5,265 nt of DNA from Thermodesulfovibrionales bacterium (GTDB taxonomy: Bacteria > Nitrospirota > Thermodesulfovibrionia > Thermodesulfovibrionales > UBA1546), in the NCBI GenBank assembly GCA_919901705.1, contig CAKKPR010000239.1:1-5265 (forward strand). Direction: 5' to 3'. Positions 1-5,265 of the stretch are shown piece after piece. The notes below the pieces were generated by a model. The model made no database searches. It was given only the letters and a program-made list of their open reading frames with translations, and was not told where the DNA came from. Numbering within the stretch: the stretch's first letter is position 1; every line of letters begins with the position of its first letter. The position numbers and the translations under genes were made by a program.

Positions 1-46
1 TGCCTTAATTTAATACAGGGACAAATCCGTAAGGGAAGATATACCC

Positions 47-529
47 CTAATACTTTTTCCTCTTTTGTTCAAGCTGGATATCGAGGGACTTCATATTTTC
101 AATAATACCTTTCATCTTCTGATTTTCCTCTTTTATCACATTATTCTCTTTTGTCAAAAGTTCTATCTTGTTTAACAGCGCCCGCCAGGTCTGAACCTCA
201 TCTGCCCGGCCCCCTTCAGGGTCAAGAGAAATATATGCCTCAAGTTCCCTAAGCGCCCTGAGATAATTAACAGCAGGGTTTCTATAGTCCAAAAAGAGCA
301 GGGCAAGTTGAAGATGCGCCCTGGCCTGCACAGAGGTATCAGAATGCGTTTTAGCTATTTTTTCCAGCCTTGCAATCTCCTTGGGGAAATCCTTGGGTTT
401 TAGCTTGGCGGAATATTTCATATCCTTTAGCTCTGCATCTTTGTGCAAGGGCGCAGGGGCGCACTGAGACAGCAGCAGCACGATAAAAACTAATAAAACT
501 AATCTGGTTATACTATGCGTCCCGAACAT
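47..529 (-). CDS. Small lipoprotein with helical-repeat-like middle and C-terminal coiled coil, QseG-like
   Basis: Predicted 160-residue lipoprotein. A short N-terminus with Arg9 is followed by a hydrophobic stretch (residues 10-20) and a lipobox-like L20-S21-Q22-C23. Gln just before the Cys is not the commonest residue, but the context fits signal peptidase II cleavage. Ala follows the Cys, so there is no Asp inner-membrane retention signal and outer-membrane sorting is likely. Residues about 49-119 are helical with a TPR-like look (AHLQLALLFLDYRNP, then RALRELEAYISLDP). Residues 120-157 form a charged coiled coil ending in IENMKSLDIQLEQKR, which resembles, from memory, the C-terminal end of enterobacterial QseG (LENLTDIERQL...). 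The ATG lies 3 nt after the stop of the GGDEF gene, with only a weak GGA upstream, so translation is probably coupled. Inferred role: periplasm-facing partner of the adjacent membrane sensor. The lipoprotein call is firm; the QseG relation is moderate. Confidence 0.85.
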   Translation of the reverse strand: MFGTHSITRLVLLVFIVLLLSQCAPAPLHKDAELKDMKYSAKLKPKDFPKEIARLEKIAKTHSDTSVQARAHLQLALLFLDYRNPAVNYLRALRELEAYISLDPEGGRADEVQTWRALLNKIELLTKENNVIKEENQKMKGIIENMKSLDIQLEQKRKKY

Positions 530-532
530 TTT

Positions 533-1981
533 TTATCCACTTGCCCCGCCTGATTTTTTAGGGAACCTGATAACATTTTCATCAGATATTTCCTGCTGAG
601 AATCTTTCCTGCGCTTGTCAACTACATAAAGGCTGCCGGGAATAGATTTGGCATAGTCCTTCAACTCAGCAGCCAGCTCGCCTACCTGTATAGTATTTAT
701 AAGCTTGCGATTCTGGTTTGTAACAACGCCTATTGATACTGTCATGATGGGAAAGGTCATCTCCTGCCCCTGGCGTGTCTTCCCTTCGATATACCCCTTT
801 TTTCTGTCTTCCGGGTCATAAAAATCAGGTATCATCTTATCAAATGCATCAATAATAGCATTGCAGATTTTTTTATACCGGTCCGGCGATGAAACTACTA
901 TAAAGTCGTCTCCACCGATATGCCCGATGAAATCATCACTTATTCCGTGCTCCTCAACTGTATTTTCTATTATCCTGGCAGTGGCCTTTATTACTTCACT
1001 GCCCCTGGCATATCCATACCGGTCATTAAACACCTTAAAATTATCCAGATCAACGAGGCAAAATGCTATCAGGGCGTTGGACTCAATCCGTTTTTTTACG
1101 ACATTTTCTATTGCCACGCCGCCAGGCAGCCGTGTTAAAGGGCTTGCATCTAAATTCATCTCTTCCAGCCGTTTCAGCCTTTGGGCCATCAGGCCAAAAG
1201 AATCAGACAGCTCGCCTAACTCATCCTGATTCTCTATATCCGGCGTGTAGTCAAATGTTCCTTCTGATATCTGCTTGGTTGCATATTTCAATTTACGGAT
1301 CGAGCCTGAAATATTTTTGGTAATTAGTATTGCGGCGCTCAGGCCTATCAGTATGCCAAGGGCGCTTAACACTGCTGAAACCCGAAATGCCATAGTACCG
1401 ATGCCTGCGGTCATAAGAGTTTTCTTCTTCTGTTCACTGCGGGCCCTGGCAGACACATCTTTGATTAAGTTAATAAGCTCTTCCTGTTTTTTCATAATCT
1501 GCGCGTCATACTTCTTTGCAGACAAAGAAGATGGAGTTCCCATATAATCAACCCCTTTAATAAAAAGGCTGTTATATTCCTTATGGAGAGAAACCATGAG
1601 GCTGACAGGCACATTCTCAATCCCCTTCAGGCTGCTGACCTGCTCGACCTGGTGATTGAACTCCTCACTCCTTCTCCAGAATAGCTCCAGCATATCAGGA
1701 CTCTTAAGAAGAACATAGCGGCGGCCGTAAAGCTCCTGCGCAAGCAGGTTGTCAATCATCTTGTCAGTAGCCTCTATCAGGGGAACATCTGTTTTGATGA
1801 CGCTGTTATTGATGCTGTTAATCCTCTCGAGGCTTGAAAGCGCAAAAACAGAAATCAGGACCGTTAAGATAGAGAGAGACAGGTATCCAAGGAGCATTTT
1901 TTTAGCTATATTAAGACGAAGGAAAAAAACCTTGCCCCTTCCGATTACAGAGCCATTATCCACAGTTTCTTCATGTCTCAT
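533..1981 (-). CDS. Membrane-bound GGDEF protein (periplasmic sensor-HAMP-GGDEF), putative diguanylate cyclase
   Basis: 482 residues. A cytoplasmic lead (1-27) is followed by TM1 (about 28-50), a helical periplasmic sensor (about 51-195), TM2 (about 196-220), HAMP (about 221-274) and GGDEF (about 280-456). The start of the sensor (D65-V-P-L-I-E-A, then LLAQELYGRRYVLL at 79-92) is like the four-helix sensors of GlrK/QseE kinases. In the cyclase domain, DLDNFKVFND (311-320) supplies the expected metal and nucleotide residues, and the signature is GGDDF (356-360), with Asp for the usual Glu. The I-site position reads I347-S-D-D350, lacking its Arg, so classical product inhibition is unlikely. 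An extra segment (about 386-410, FYDPEDRKKGYI...) precedes MTVSIGVV. Known role of the family: c-di-GMP synthesis from two GTP at the membrane; activity here is inferred. First gene of an operon with the lipoprotein. No clear Shine-Dalgarno precedes the ATG; GTG codon 7 and ATG codon 29 are possible later starts. Confidence 0.9.
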   Translation of the reverse strand: MRHEETVDNGSVIGRGKVFFLRLNIAKKMLLGYLSLSILTVLISVFALSSLERINSINNSVIKTDVPLIEATDKMIDNLLAQELYGRRYVLLKSPDMLELFWRRSEEFNHQVEQVSSLKGIENVPVSLMVSLHKEYNSLFIKGVDYMGTPSSLSAKKYDAQIMKKQEELINLIKDVSARARSEQKKKTLMTAGIGTMAFRVSAVLSALGILIGLSAAILITKNISGSIRKLKYATKQISEGTFDYTPDIENQDELGELSDSFGLMAQRLKRLEEMNLDASPLTRLPGGVAIENVVKKRIESNALIAFCLVDLDNFKVFNDRYGYARGSEVIKATARIIENTVEEHGISDDFIGHIGGDDFIVVSSPDRYKKICNAIIDAFDKMIPDFYDPEDRKKGYIEGKTRQGQEMTFPIMTVSIGVVTNQNRKLINTIQVGELAAELKDYAKSIPGSLYVVDKRRKDSQQEISDENVIRFPKKSGGASG

Positions 1982-1994
1982 GTCTGTATTTTAA

Positions 1995-2003
1995 AGTATA
2001 ACA
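1995..2003 (-). promoter_or_regulatory. Extended -10 promoter for the GGDEF-lipoprotein operon
   Basis: Read on the minus strand this is TGTTATACT, a TGn extension plus a 5/6 match to TATAAT. No good -35 is found 16-19 bp upstream, which extended -10 promoters can tolerate. The predicted transcription start is near 1987, only about 6 nt before the ATG at 1981, so the mRNA would be almost leaderless if both calls are right. Otherwise a downstream start codon or another promoter is used. Confidence 0.45.
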
Positions 2004-2053
2004 GATTTAAAATAAAAGCAGATTCCACGCCTTGCTGAGGCAGGGTTCAGCCG

Positions 2054-2062
2054 TGTTATAAT
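2054..2062 (+). promoter_or_regulatory. Extended -10 promoter for the HD-domain gene
   Basis: TGTTATAAT is a perfect consensus -10 with the TGn extension. A weak -35 candidate, TTGCTG at 2032-2037, sits 19 bp upstream. The predicted start of transcription is about 2068-2071, so the RNA would begin at or next to the 5' arm of the hairpin at 2071-2103. The -10 is about 55 bp from the divergent -10 at 1995-2000, so a regulator bound between them could act on both genes. Confidence 0.5.
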
Positions 2063-2070
2063 CCATCATC

Positions 2071-2106
2071 AGCCGGCCAGGGGTTCACTCCCCTTCCCCG
2101 GCTTTT
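2071..2106 (+). promoter_or_regulatory. GC-rich leader hairpin followed by TTTT, upstream of the HD gene start
   Basis: AGCCGG (2071-2076) pairs with CCGGCT (2098-2103). Inside it AGGGG (2079-2083) pairs with CCCCT (2090-2094) around a 6-nt TTCACT loop, with a small internal loop between the stems. TTTT (2103-2106) follows at once, and the HD-gene ATG is 8 nt after that. The structure has the form of an intrinsic terminator, but it sits at the 5' end of the predicted transcript. It could be an attenuator, an RNA-stability hairpin or a protein-binding site. The pairing is seen directly; the function is not known. Confidence 0.5.
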
Positions 2107-2113
2107 ATGAAAA

Positions 2114-2902
2114 ATGAATCTTAATGATTTGAATGCCCTAAAAAACCGGTTTTCCGACTACTGCAGGTCATTTTATTTTTCAGGTGCAAAGCATCAGAAA
2201 AATATAGCGCTGAAGGAAGCACATACCCATGAGGTATGTAAGAACATAGTCCTGATAGCAACAGAACAGCGCTTAAGCAAAAATGATATTATGCTGGCTG
2301 AAACTGTTGCCCTTTTCCATGATGTCGGAAGGTTTTCCCAGTATGAAAAATATAAAACATTCCGTGACAGTATCTCCGTAAATCACGGGAAACTCGGCGC
2401 AGAGATTCTGGAACAGGAAGAATTTATTAAAAACCTTTCCGAAGACGAACAGAAGATAGTTATCAACTCAGTAAAATTCCATAATGCCTTTGGCATACCG
2501 GCCCTGAAAAATCAGAAGGCGCTGCTCTTCTTAAAGTTAATACGGGATGCCGACAAATTGGATATATGGCGTGTGTTTTTTGAATATTATGAAAGCAGCG
2601 GGGATGAAAAGGCTTCAGCGGCAGCCCTTGGATTGCCTGACACTCCTGATTATTCAAAAACCGTGCTTTCCCGCATTTATAAAAAACAGCTGATATCTCT
2701 TACATCACTCAGGACCTTGAATGATTTCAGGCTGTTGCAGCTTTCATGGATATATGACCTGAATTTCAAGACTTCATTCAGGTTATTGCTGGAAAGGGAC
2801 TATATAAGATTGATTTCTGCAAAGCTGCCCCGGACAGCTGAGGTCGGGGAAATCACGGTGCTATTGAAAGAATTTGCAGCTCAAAGATTAAAGGATATTT
2901 AG
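2114..2902 (+). CDS. HD-domain metal-dependent phosphohydrolase
   Basis: 262-residue soluble protein with no signal peptide or membrane segment. The HD-superfamily ligand pattern is complete: H39 (in AHTHEV), H69-D70 (in LFHDVGRF), H91 (in NHGKLG), H123 (in KFHN) and D145/D147 (in IRDADKLDI). This predicts one or two bound metal ions and hydrolysis of a phosphate ester or nucleotide; the substrate cannot be read from the sequence. It is not HD-GYP: the HHE...GYP motif is absent. The C-terminal 100 residues are helical and unassigned. The start is the first possible in frame, since a TGA lies two codons upstream. No Shine-Dalgarno is visible; a GC-rich hairpin and a 5-codon open frame (ATG at 2107) precede and overlap the start. 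It is monocistronic: divergent from the GGDEF operon and convergent with the kinase operon. Gene call secure, biological role unknown. Confidence 0.9.
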   Translation: MNLNDLNALKNRFSDYCRSFYFSGAKHQKNIALKEAHTHEVCKNIVLIATEQRLSKNDIMLAETVALFHDVGRFSQYEKYKTFRDSISVNHGKLGAEILEQEEFIKNLSEDEQKIVINSVKFHNAFGIPALKNQKALLFLKLIRDADKLDIWRVFFEYYESSGDEKASAAALGLPDTPDYSKTVLSRIYKKQLISLTSLRTLNDFRLLQLSWIYDLNFKTSFRLLLERDYIRLISAKLPRTAEVGEITVLLKEFAAQRLKDI

Positions 2903-2908
2903 GAGAGC

Positions 2909-2930
2909 TCCGGTTTGTTCATTAACCGGA
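2909..2930. terminator. Hairpin between convergent genes, possible weak bidirectional terminator
   Basis: TCCGGTT (2909-2915) and AACCGGA (2924-2930) form a perfect 7-bp stem with an 8-nt loop, starting 7 bp after the HD gene stop and 17 bp from the kinase stop. Position between two converging genes suggests transcript ending or 3'-end protection for both. Neither side has a run of T, so it is not a canonical intrinsic terminator. Confidence 0.35.
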
Positions 2931-2946
2931 AATTGCAGGTGCCGGC

Positions 2947-4947
2947 CTATCTATCAAGCAGCTCTCTCAGCTTTCTTAAAAGCTCTGTTGGCGGGACCGG
3001 TTTTGCCATAATGTTTATCCCCTCTTCATGCAATCTTTCTTTATTGATAATATCGTCTGCATACCCGCTTAAAAGAAGCGCCTTGATATCAGGCCGTATT
3101 TTCTTTATCTCATCGTAGGCTTCCTTGCCGTTCTTTTTGGGCATCTTCACATCAAATAACAAAAACCCTATCCTGTCCTTATTCTCAATAAACTTATTTA
3201 CCGCATCCTCTCCGTCCGTTGCCTCTATGACCTTATATCCAAATTCCTCAAGCATATCTCTTGTGACTTCTCTTACATCTGAATCATCTTCTGCGACAAG
3301 CACTGTTTCACTTCCGTGCAGCATGGCAATACCTGCCGCAGATTCTGTTTCTTCACATACTGACTCAGTCAATGGCAGATATGCCCTGAAGGTTGTACCT
3401 TTGCCTGCTTCACTGTCGCAGTTAATATAGCCATTATGCTGCCTGATTATCCCGTACGCTATGGAAAGTCCAAGCCCTGTGCCTTTGCCTACATCTTTAG
3501 TTGTAAAGAATGGCTCAAATATTCTTTCCCGCGTCTTCTCATCCATGCCCGCCCCTGTATCTGTAACAGAGACAACAGCATATAGTCCGGGCTTGCCATA
3601 ATCATGGGTTTTCCTGAATTCAGAGTCCAATTCCGCCAATTCCGTTTTTATGGTTAATTTACCCCCTTCCGGCATGGCATCCCGCGCATTTGTGCACAGG
3701 TTTATTAACACCTGCTCTATCTGGCCGCTGTCAGCTATCACTGTTAAATCCTCGCCTGCAAGCATTGTATTCAGTTTTATATTCTCGCCGAGAATCAGAT
3801 GCAGGAGCTTTTCCACCTTTATCACAATATCATTGAGCCGTACAGGCCTCGGCTTGATTATCTGTTTTCTGCTGAATGAAAGGAGGCCATTTGTAAGGTT
3901 AGCCGCCCTTTCCGAAGCAACAAGTATCTGAGAGACATAAGTTCTCAACGGCTCATCTTTACCCATCTTCAGCTTCAAGAGATTCCCGCAATTCATTATG
4001 GTTGTAAGAATATTGTTAAAATCATGGGCAATACCTCCGGTCAGCGTCCCGACCGTCTCCATCTTCTGTGAATGCCGGAGTTGTTCTTCGAGCAACCGGT
4101 TTTCCGCAGCTCTACCTTTTAAATCGTCGGTCATACTGTTAAATGCCATTGCAAGCTTGCCTATTTCATCCGATGACTCTACAGGCACTTTTTTAATAAA
4201 CTCTCCCTTGCCGAACAAATTCACAGCCTTAGTAAGTTTGATAAGCGGCCTTAAAACTTTTTTAAGAGTAACATATATAACGAGAGCGCCCAGGAATAAA
4301 AATAATATTGCCATGCCGATGCTTTTAAAAACGATTGTTCTTATTTCTTTCCTGAGAATAGTCTTATCGAGCACGACCTTCACATAGCCTATAACATTTT
4401 CTCTCCCGGCGGAGGGGATATCATCAAAATAGAGCGCCTCCTCACTGTGCAGATACGATTCAAGAATTACGGGTGACAGGAATTCAACAGTATCCTTGCC
4501 TTCGGTTATTAAAACCTTTTTATCGCCGGGTATCGCGGCAAGCCCCGCGCCCTCATTCTCCAATTTTTGCCCCTTTTTAAGAGGGCCCTTTATTTTAGAA
4601 TATAAAAGTTTATTGTCCGCATTATATATTGCCACGGCAAGGACGTTTTTCTGATTCATAATGCCCTGAACAGCATCGCTTAACATAGCCCTGTTCTCGG
4701 CAAAGACCCAGGTCCTCGTGCTGTAAGCCAGAAAACTTGAAAGCGTTTCCCCGCTTTTTATCAGGTCTTCGTTAGCTGCCTTGAAATCGTTATATGCTGA
4801 AAACAATATAAAGCCTGACGATACCATTATGATAAAAGCGCTGAAGAATATGAATATCTTAAAACTCAAACTATTTCTGGCCCTCTCAAAAAATATTTTA
4901 TCGCCTTTCATAAAAAACCTCTCTTTTATATAATTAATTTTATTCAT
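2947..4947 (-). CDS. Hybrid sensor histidine kinase (periplasmic sensor-HAMP-HisKA-HATPase-receiver)
   Basis: 666-residue inner-membrane kinase. TM1 (about 28-52) and TM2 (about 205-226) enclose a periplasmic sensor of about 150 residues whose start (SSFLAYSTRTWVFAENRAML, then AVAIYNADNKLLYS) looks CHASE8- or Cache-like. HAMP covers about 227-280. HisKA has the phospho-acceptor H308 in GGIAHDFNN, the HPK4/NtrB style. HATPase_c shows N416/N420, the G1 box DTGAGM (463-468), FEPFFTT (477-483) and GKGTGLGL (487-494). A C-terminal receiver (about 546-664) has E553/D554, phospho-acceptor D599, S627 and K649, all intact. The receiver has no attached output, so phosphate must go to an HPt or regulator outside the window, or the receiver acts as a sink. 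The gene overlaps the upstream binding-protein gene by 8 nt (ATGAATAA). Two starts are credible: ATG 4947 (AGGGG, 5-nt spacing) and ATG 4911 (AGAGAGG, 6-nt spacing; 654 residues). Confidence 0.93.
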   Translation of the reverse strand: MNKINYIKERFFMKGDKIFFERARNSLSFKIFIFFSAFIIMVSSGFILFSAYNDFKAANEDLIKSGETLSSFLAYSTRTWVFAENRAMLSDAVQGIMNQKNVLAVAIYNADNKLLYSKIKGPLKKGQKLENEGAGLAAIPGDKKVLITEGKDTVEFLSPVILESYLHSEEALYFDDIPSAGRENVIGYVKVVLDKTILRKEIRTIVFKSIGMAILFLFLGALVIYVTLKKVLRPLIKLTKAVNLFGKGEFIKKVPVESSDEIGKLAMAFNSMTDDLKGRAAENRLLEEQLRHSQKMETVGTLTGGIAHDFNNILTTIMNCGNLLKLKMGKDEPLRTYVSQILVASERAANLTNGLLSFSRKQIIKPRPVRLNDIVIKVEKLLHLILGENIKLNTMLAGEDLTVIADSGQIEQVLINLCTNARDAMPEGGKLTIKTELAELDSEFRKTHDYGKPGLYAVVSVTDTGAGMDEKTRERIFEPFFTTKDVGKGTGLGLSIAYGIIRQHNGYINCDSEAGKGTTFRAYLPLTESVCEETESAAGIAMLHGSETVLVAEDDSDVREVTRDMLEEFGYKVIEATDGEDAVNKFIENKDRIGFLLFDVKMPKKNGKEAYDEIKKIRPDIKALLLSGYADDIINKERLHEEGINIMAKPVPPTELLRKLRELLDR
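4918..4924 (-). promoter_or_regulatory. Ribosome binding site for the internal kinase start (codon 13)
   Basis: Minus-strand AGAGAGG lies 6 nt before ATG 4911, codon 13 of the long kinase frame. It is at least as good as the AGGGG (4953-4957) serving ATG 4947. The 12 extra N-terminal residues of the long form lie before TM1 and carry no recognisable domain, so ATG 4911 may be the main start. Confidence 0.5.
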
Positions 4948-5265
4948 TATTACCCCTGTTAATAATTTCTTCCCTGATTCTTATCCCCATCTTCTTCGCC
5001 ACTTTCTTATTGACTGAAAGAACGGTTTTCCTTGCATTTATCCTGACAGGCGTTTTAACATTTCCCTCAGCGCTCAGCTTTTTTGCAATCTCGCCCGCCT
5101 GCGCGCCCAGGTCGAACGGATCAATAGTCAGGGCTGCAACAGCTCCCATTTCCAGATATTTTTTCGAGAAAGTAAAAAGAGGCGCCTTATTCCGGAACGA
5201 AAAAAGCAGCATATAATTAATAGTCTCGGAATTTATAACAGTCGTATCAGGCAGCATCCACAATA
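4940..5265 (-). CDS. ABC_sub_bind-type periplasmic substrate-binding protein, C-terminal part
   Basis: About 108 C-terminal residues, with the frame open through the right edge of the window. The apparent TTG start at 5263 is an internal Leu codon (LWMLPDT...). The pattern matches the second lobe of the ABC_sub_bind/TrpX-like binding-protein family (PF04392): LPDTTVINSETINYMLLFS, KAPLFTFSKKYLEMGAVAALTIDPFDLGAQAGEIAKKL, a VRINARKTVLSVN strand and a closing VAKKMGIRIREEIINR helix. Family members normally have around 300 residues with an N-terminal signal peptide, which would lie outside the window. The stop overlaps the kinase start by 8 nt, so the two are translationally coupled. With no permease or ATPase gene following, a ligand-sensing role for the kinase is more likely than uptake, although transport genes could lie upstream. 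The ligand is unknown; some relatives bind aromatic amino acids. Confidence 0.85.
   Translation of the reverse strand, partial: LWMLPDTTVINSETINYMLLFSFRNKAPLFTFSKKYLEMGAVAALTIDPFDLGAQAGEIAKKLSAEGNVKTPVRINARKTVLSVNKKVAKKMGIRIREEIINRGNNE

Noticed and set aside
1..46. Intrinsic terminator after the lipoprotein gene
   Set aside because: No stable inverted repeat followed by a T-run on the minus strand within the 46 bases available; a terminator may lie beyond the window edge.
861..1547. Plus-strand open frames opposite the GGDEF gene
   Set aside because: They overlap each other and a well-conserved domain protein, have no recognisable motifs or ribosome binding sites, and read as antisense shadows.
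2071..2103. tRNA 3' end or tRNA-derived attachment site: AGGGG-TTCACTC-CCCTT followed by CCCCGGC resembles a T-arm and acceptor strand
   Set aside because: No matching GCCGGGG acceptor strand, D-arm or anticodon arm lies upstream, the loop lacks the conserved A58, and no integrase or mobile gene is nearby. It is better read as a plain hairpin.
1982..2113. c-di-GMP (GEMM) riboswitch in the leader near the GGDEF gene
   Set aside because: The minus-strand leader is predicted to be only a few nt, and the plus-strand leader is too short for the two-helix GEMM core.
2114..2902. HD-GYP c-di-GMP phosphodiesterase
   Set aside because: The HD ligands are present but the HHExxDGxGYP motif and its spacing are absent.
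2915..4387. Plus-strand open frames opposite the histidine kinase
   Set aside because: Ser-, Phe- and Ile-rich compositions typical of antisense translation, with no domain signal; the opposite strand encodes a full set of kinase motifs.

Overview
This 5.3 kb window is a chromosomal signal-transduction neighbourhood from a Gram-negative-type bacterium with an outer membrane. It has a lipoprotein signal, periplasmic sensor domains and a periplasmic binding protein. Moderate GC content (mid-40s by eye) and the protein styles (HPK4-like kinase with HDFNN box, GGDEF of the GHIGGDDF class, binding protein of the ABC_sub_bind type) suggest Nitrospirota or a deltaproteobacterial/Desulfobacterota lineage. 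That placement is inference only. I see no mobile element, CRISPR array, rRNA or tRNA.

Layout, left to right. Positions 47-1981 (minus strand) are a two-gene operon: a membrane-bound GGDEF protein (periplasmic sensor, HAMP, GGDEF) followed after 3 nt by a small lipoprotein with a helical-repeat-like middle and a C-terminal coiled coil. Positions 1982-2113 are a divergent control region with two facing-away extended -10 promoters and a GC-rich hairpin in the leader of the plus-strand gene. Positions 2114-2902 (plus) encode a stand-alone HD-domain metal-dependent phosphohydrolase. Positions 2903-2946 are a short convergent spacer with a small hairpin. Positions 2947-5265 (minus) are the end of a second operon: the C-terminal part of an ABC_sub_bind periplasmic protein (cut by the window edge) overlapping by 8 nt the start of a hybrid histidine kinase (sensor, HAMP, HisKA, HATPase, receiver).

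How they may work together. The right-hand operon looks like a sensing module in which a periplasmic solute-binding protein is made together with, and probably feeds, a hybrid kinase. The kinase has no DNA-binding output of its own and no response regulator in view. The left-hand operon resembles the enterobacterial QseE/GlrK sensor plus QseG lipoprotein pair, but with the histidine-kinase output replaced by a GGDEF domain. This is the most interesting hypothesis in the window. The HD protein is divergently transcribed from the GGDEF operon and may share regulation with it, but it lacks the HD-GYP signature and should not be assumed to degrade c-di-GMP.
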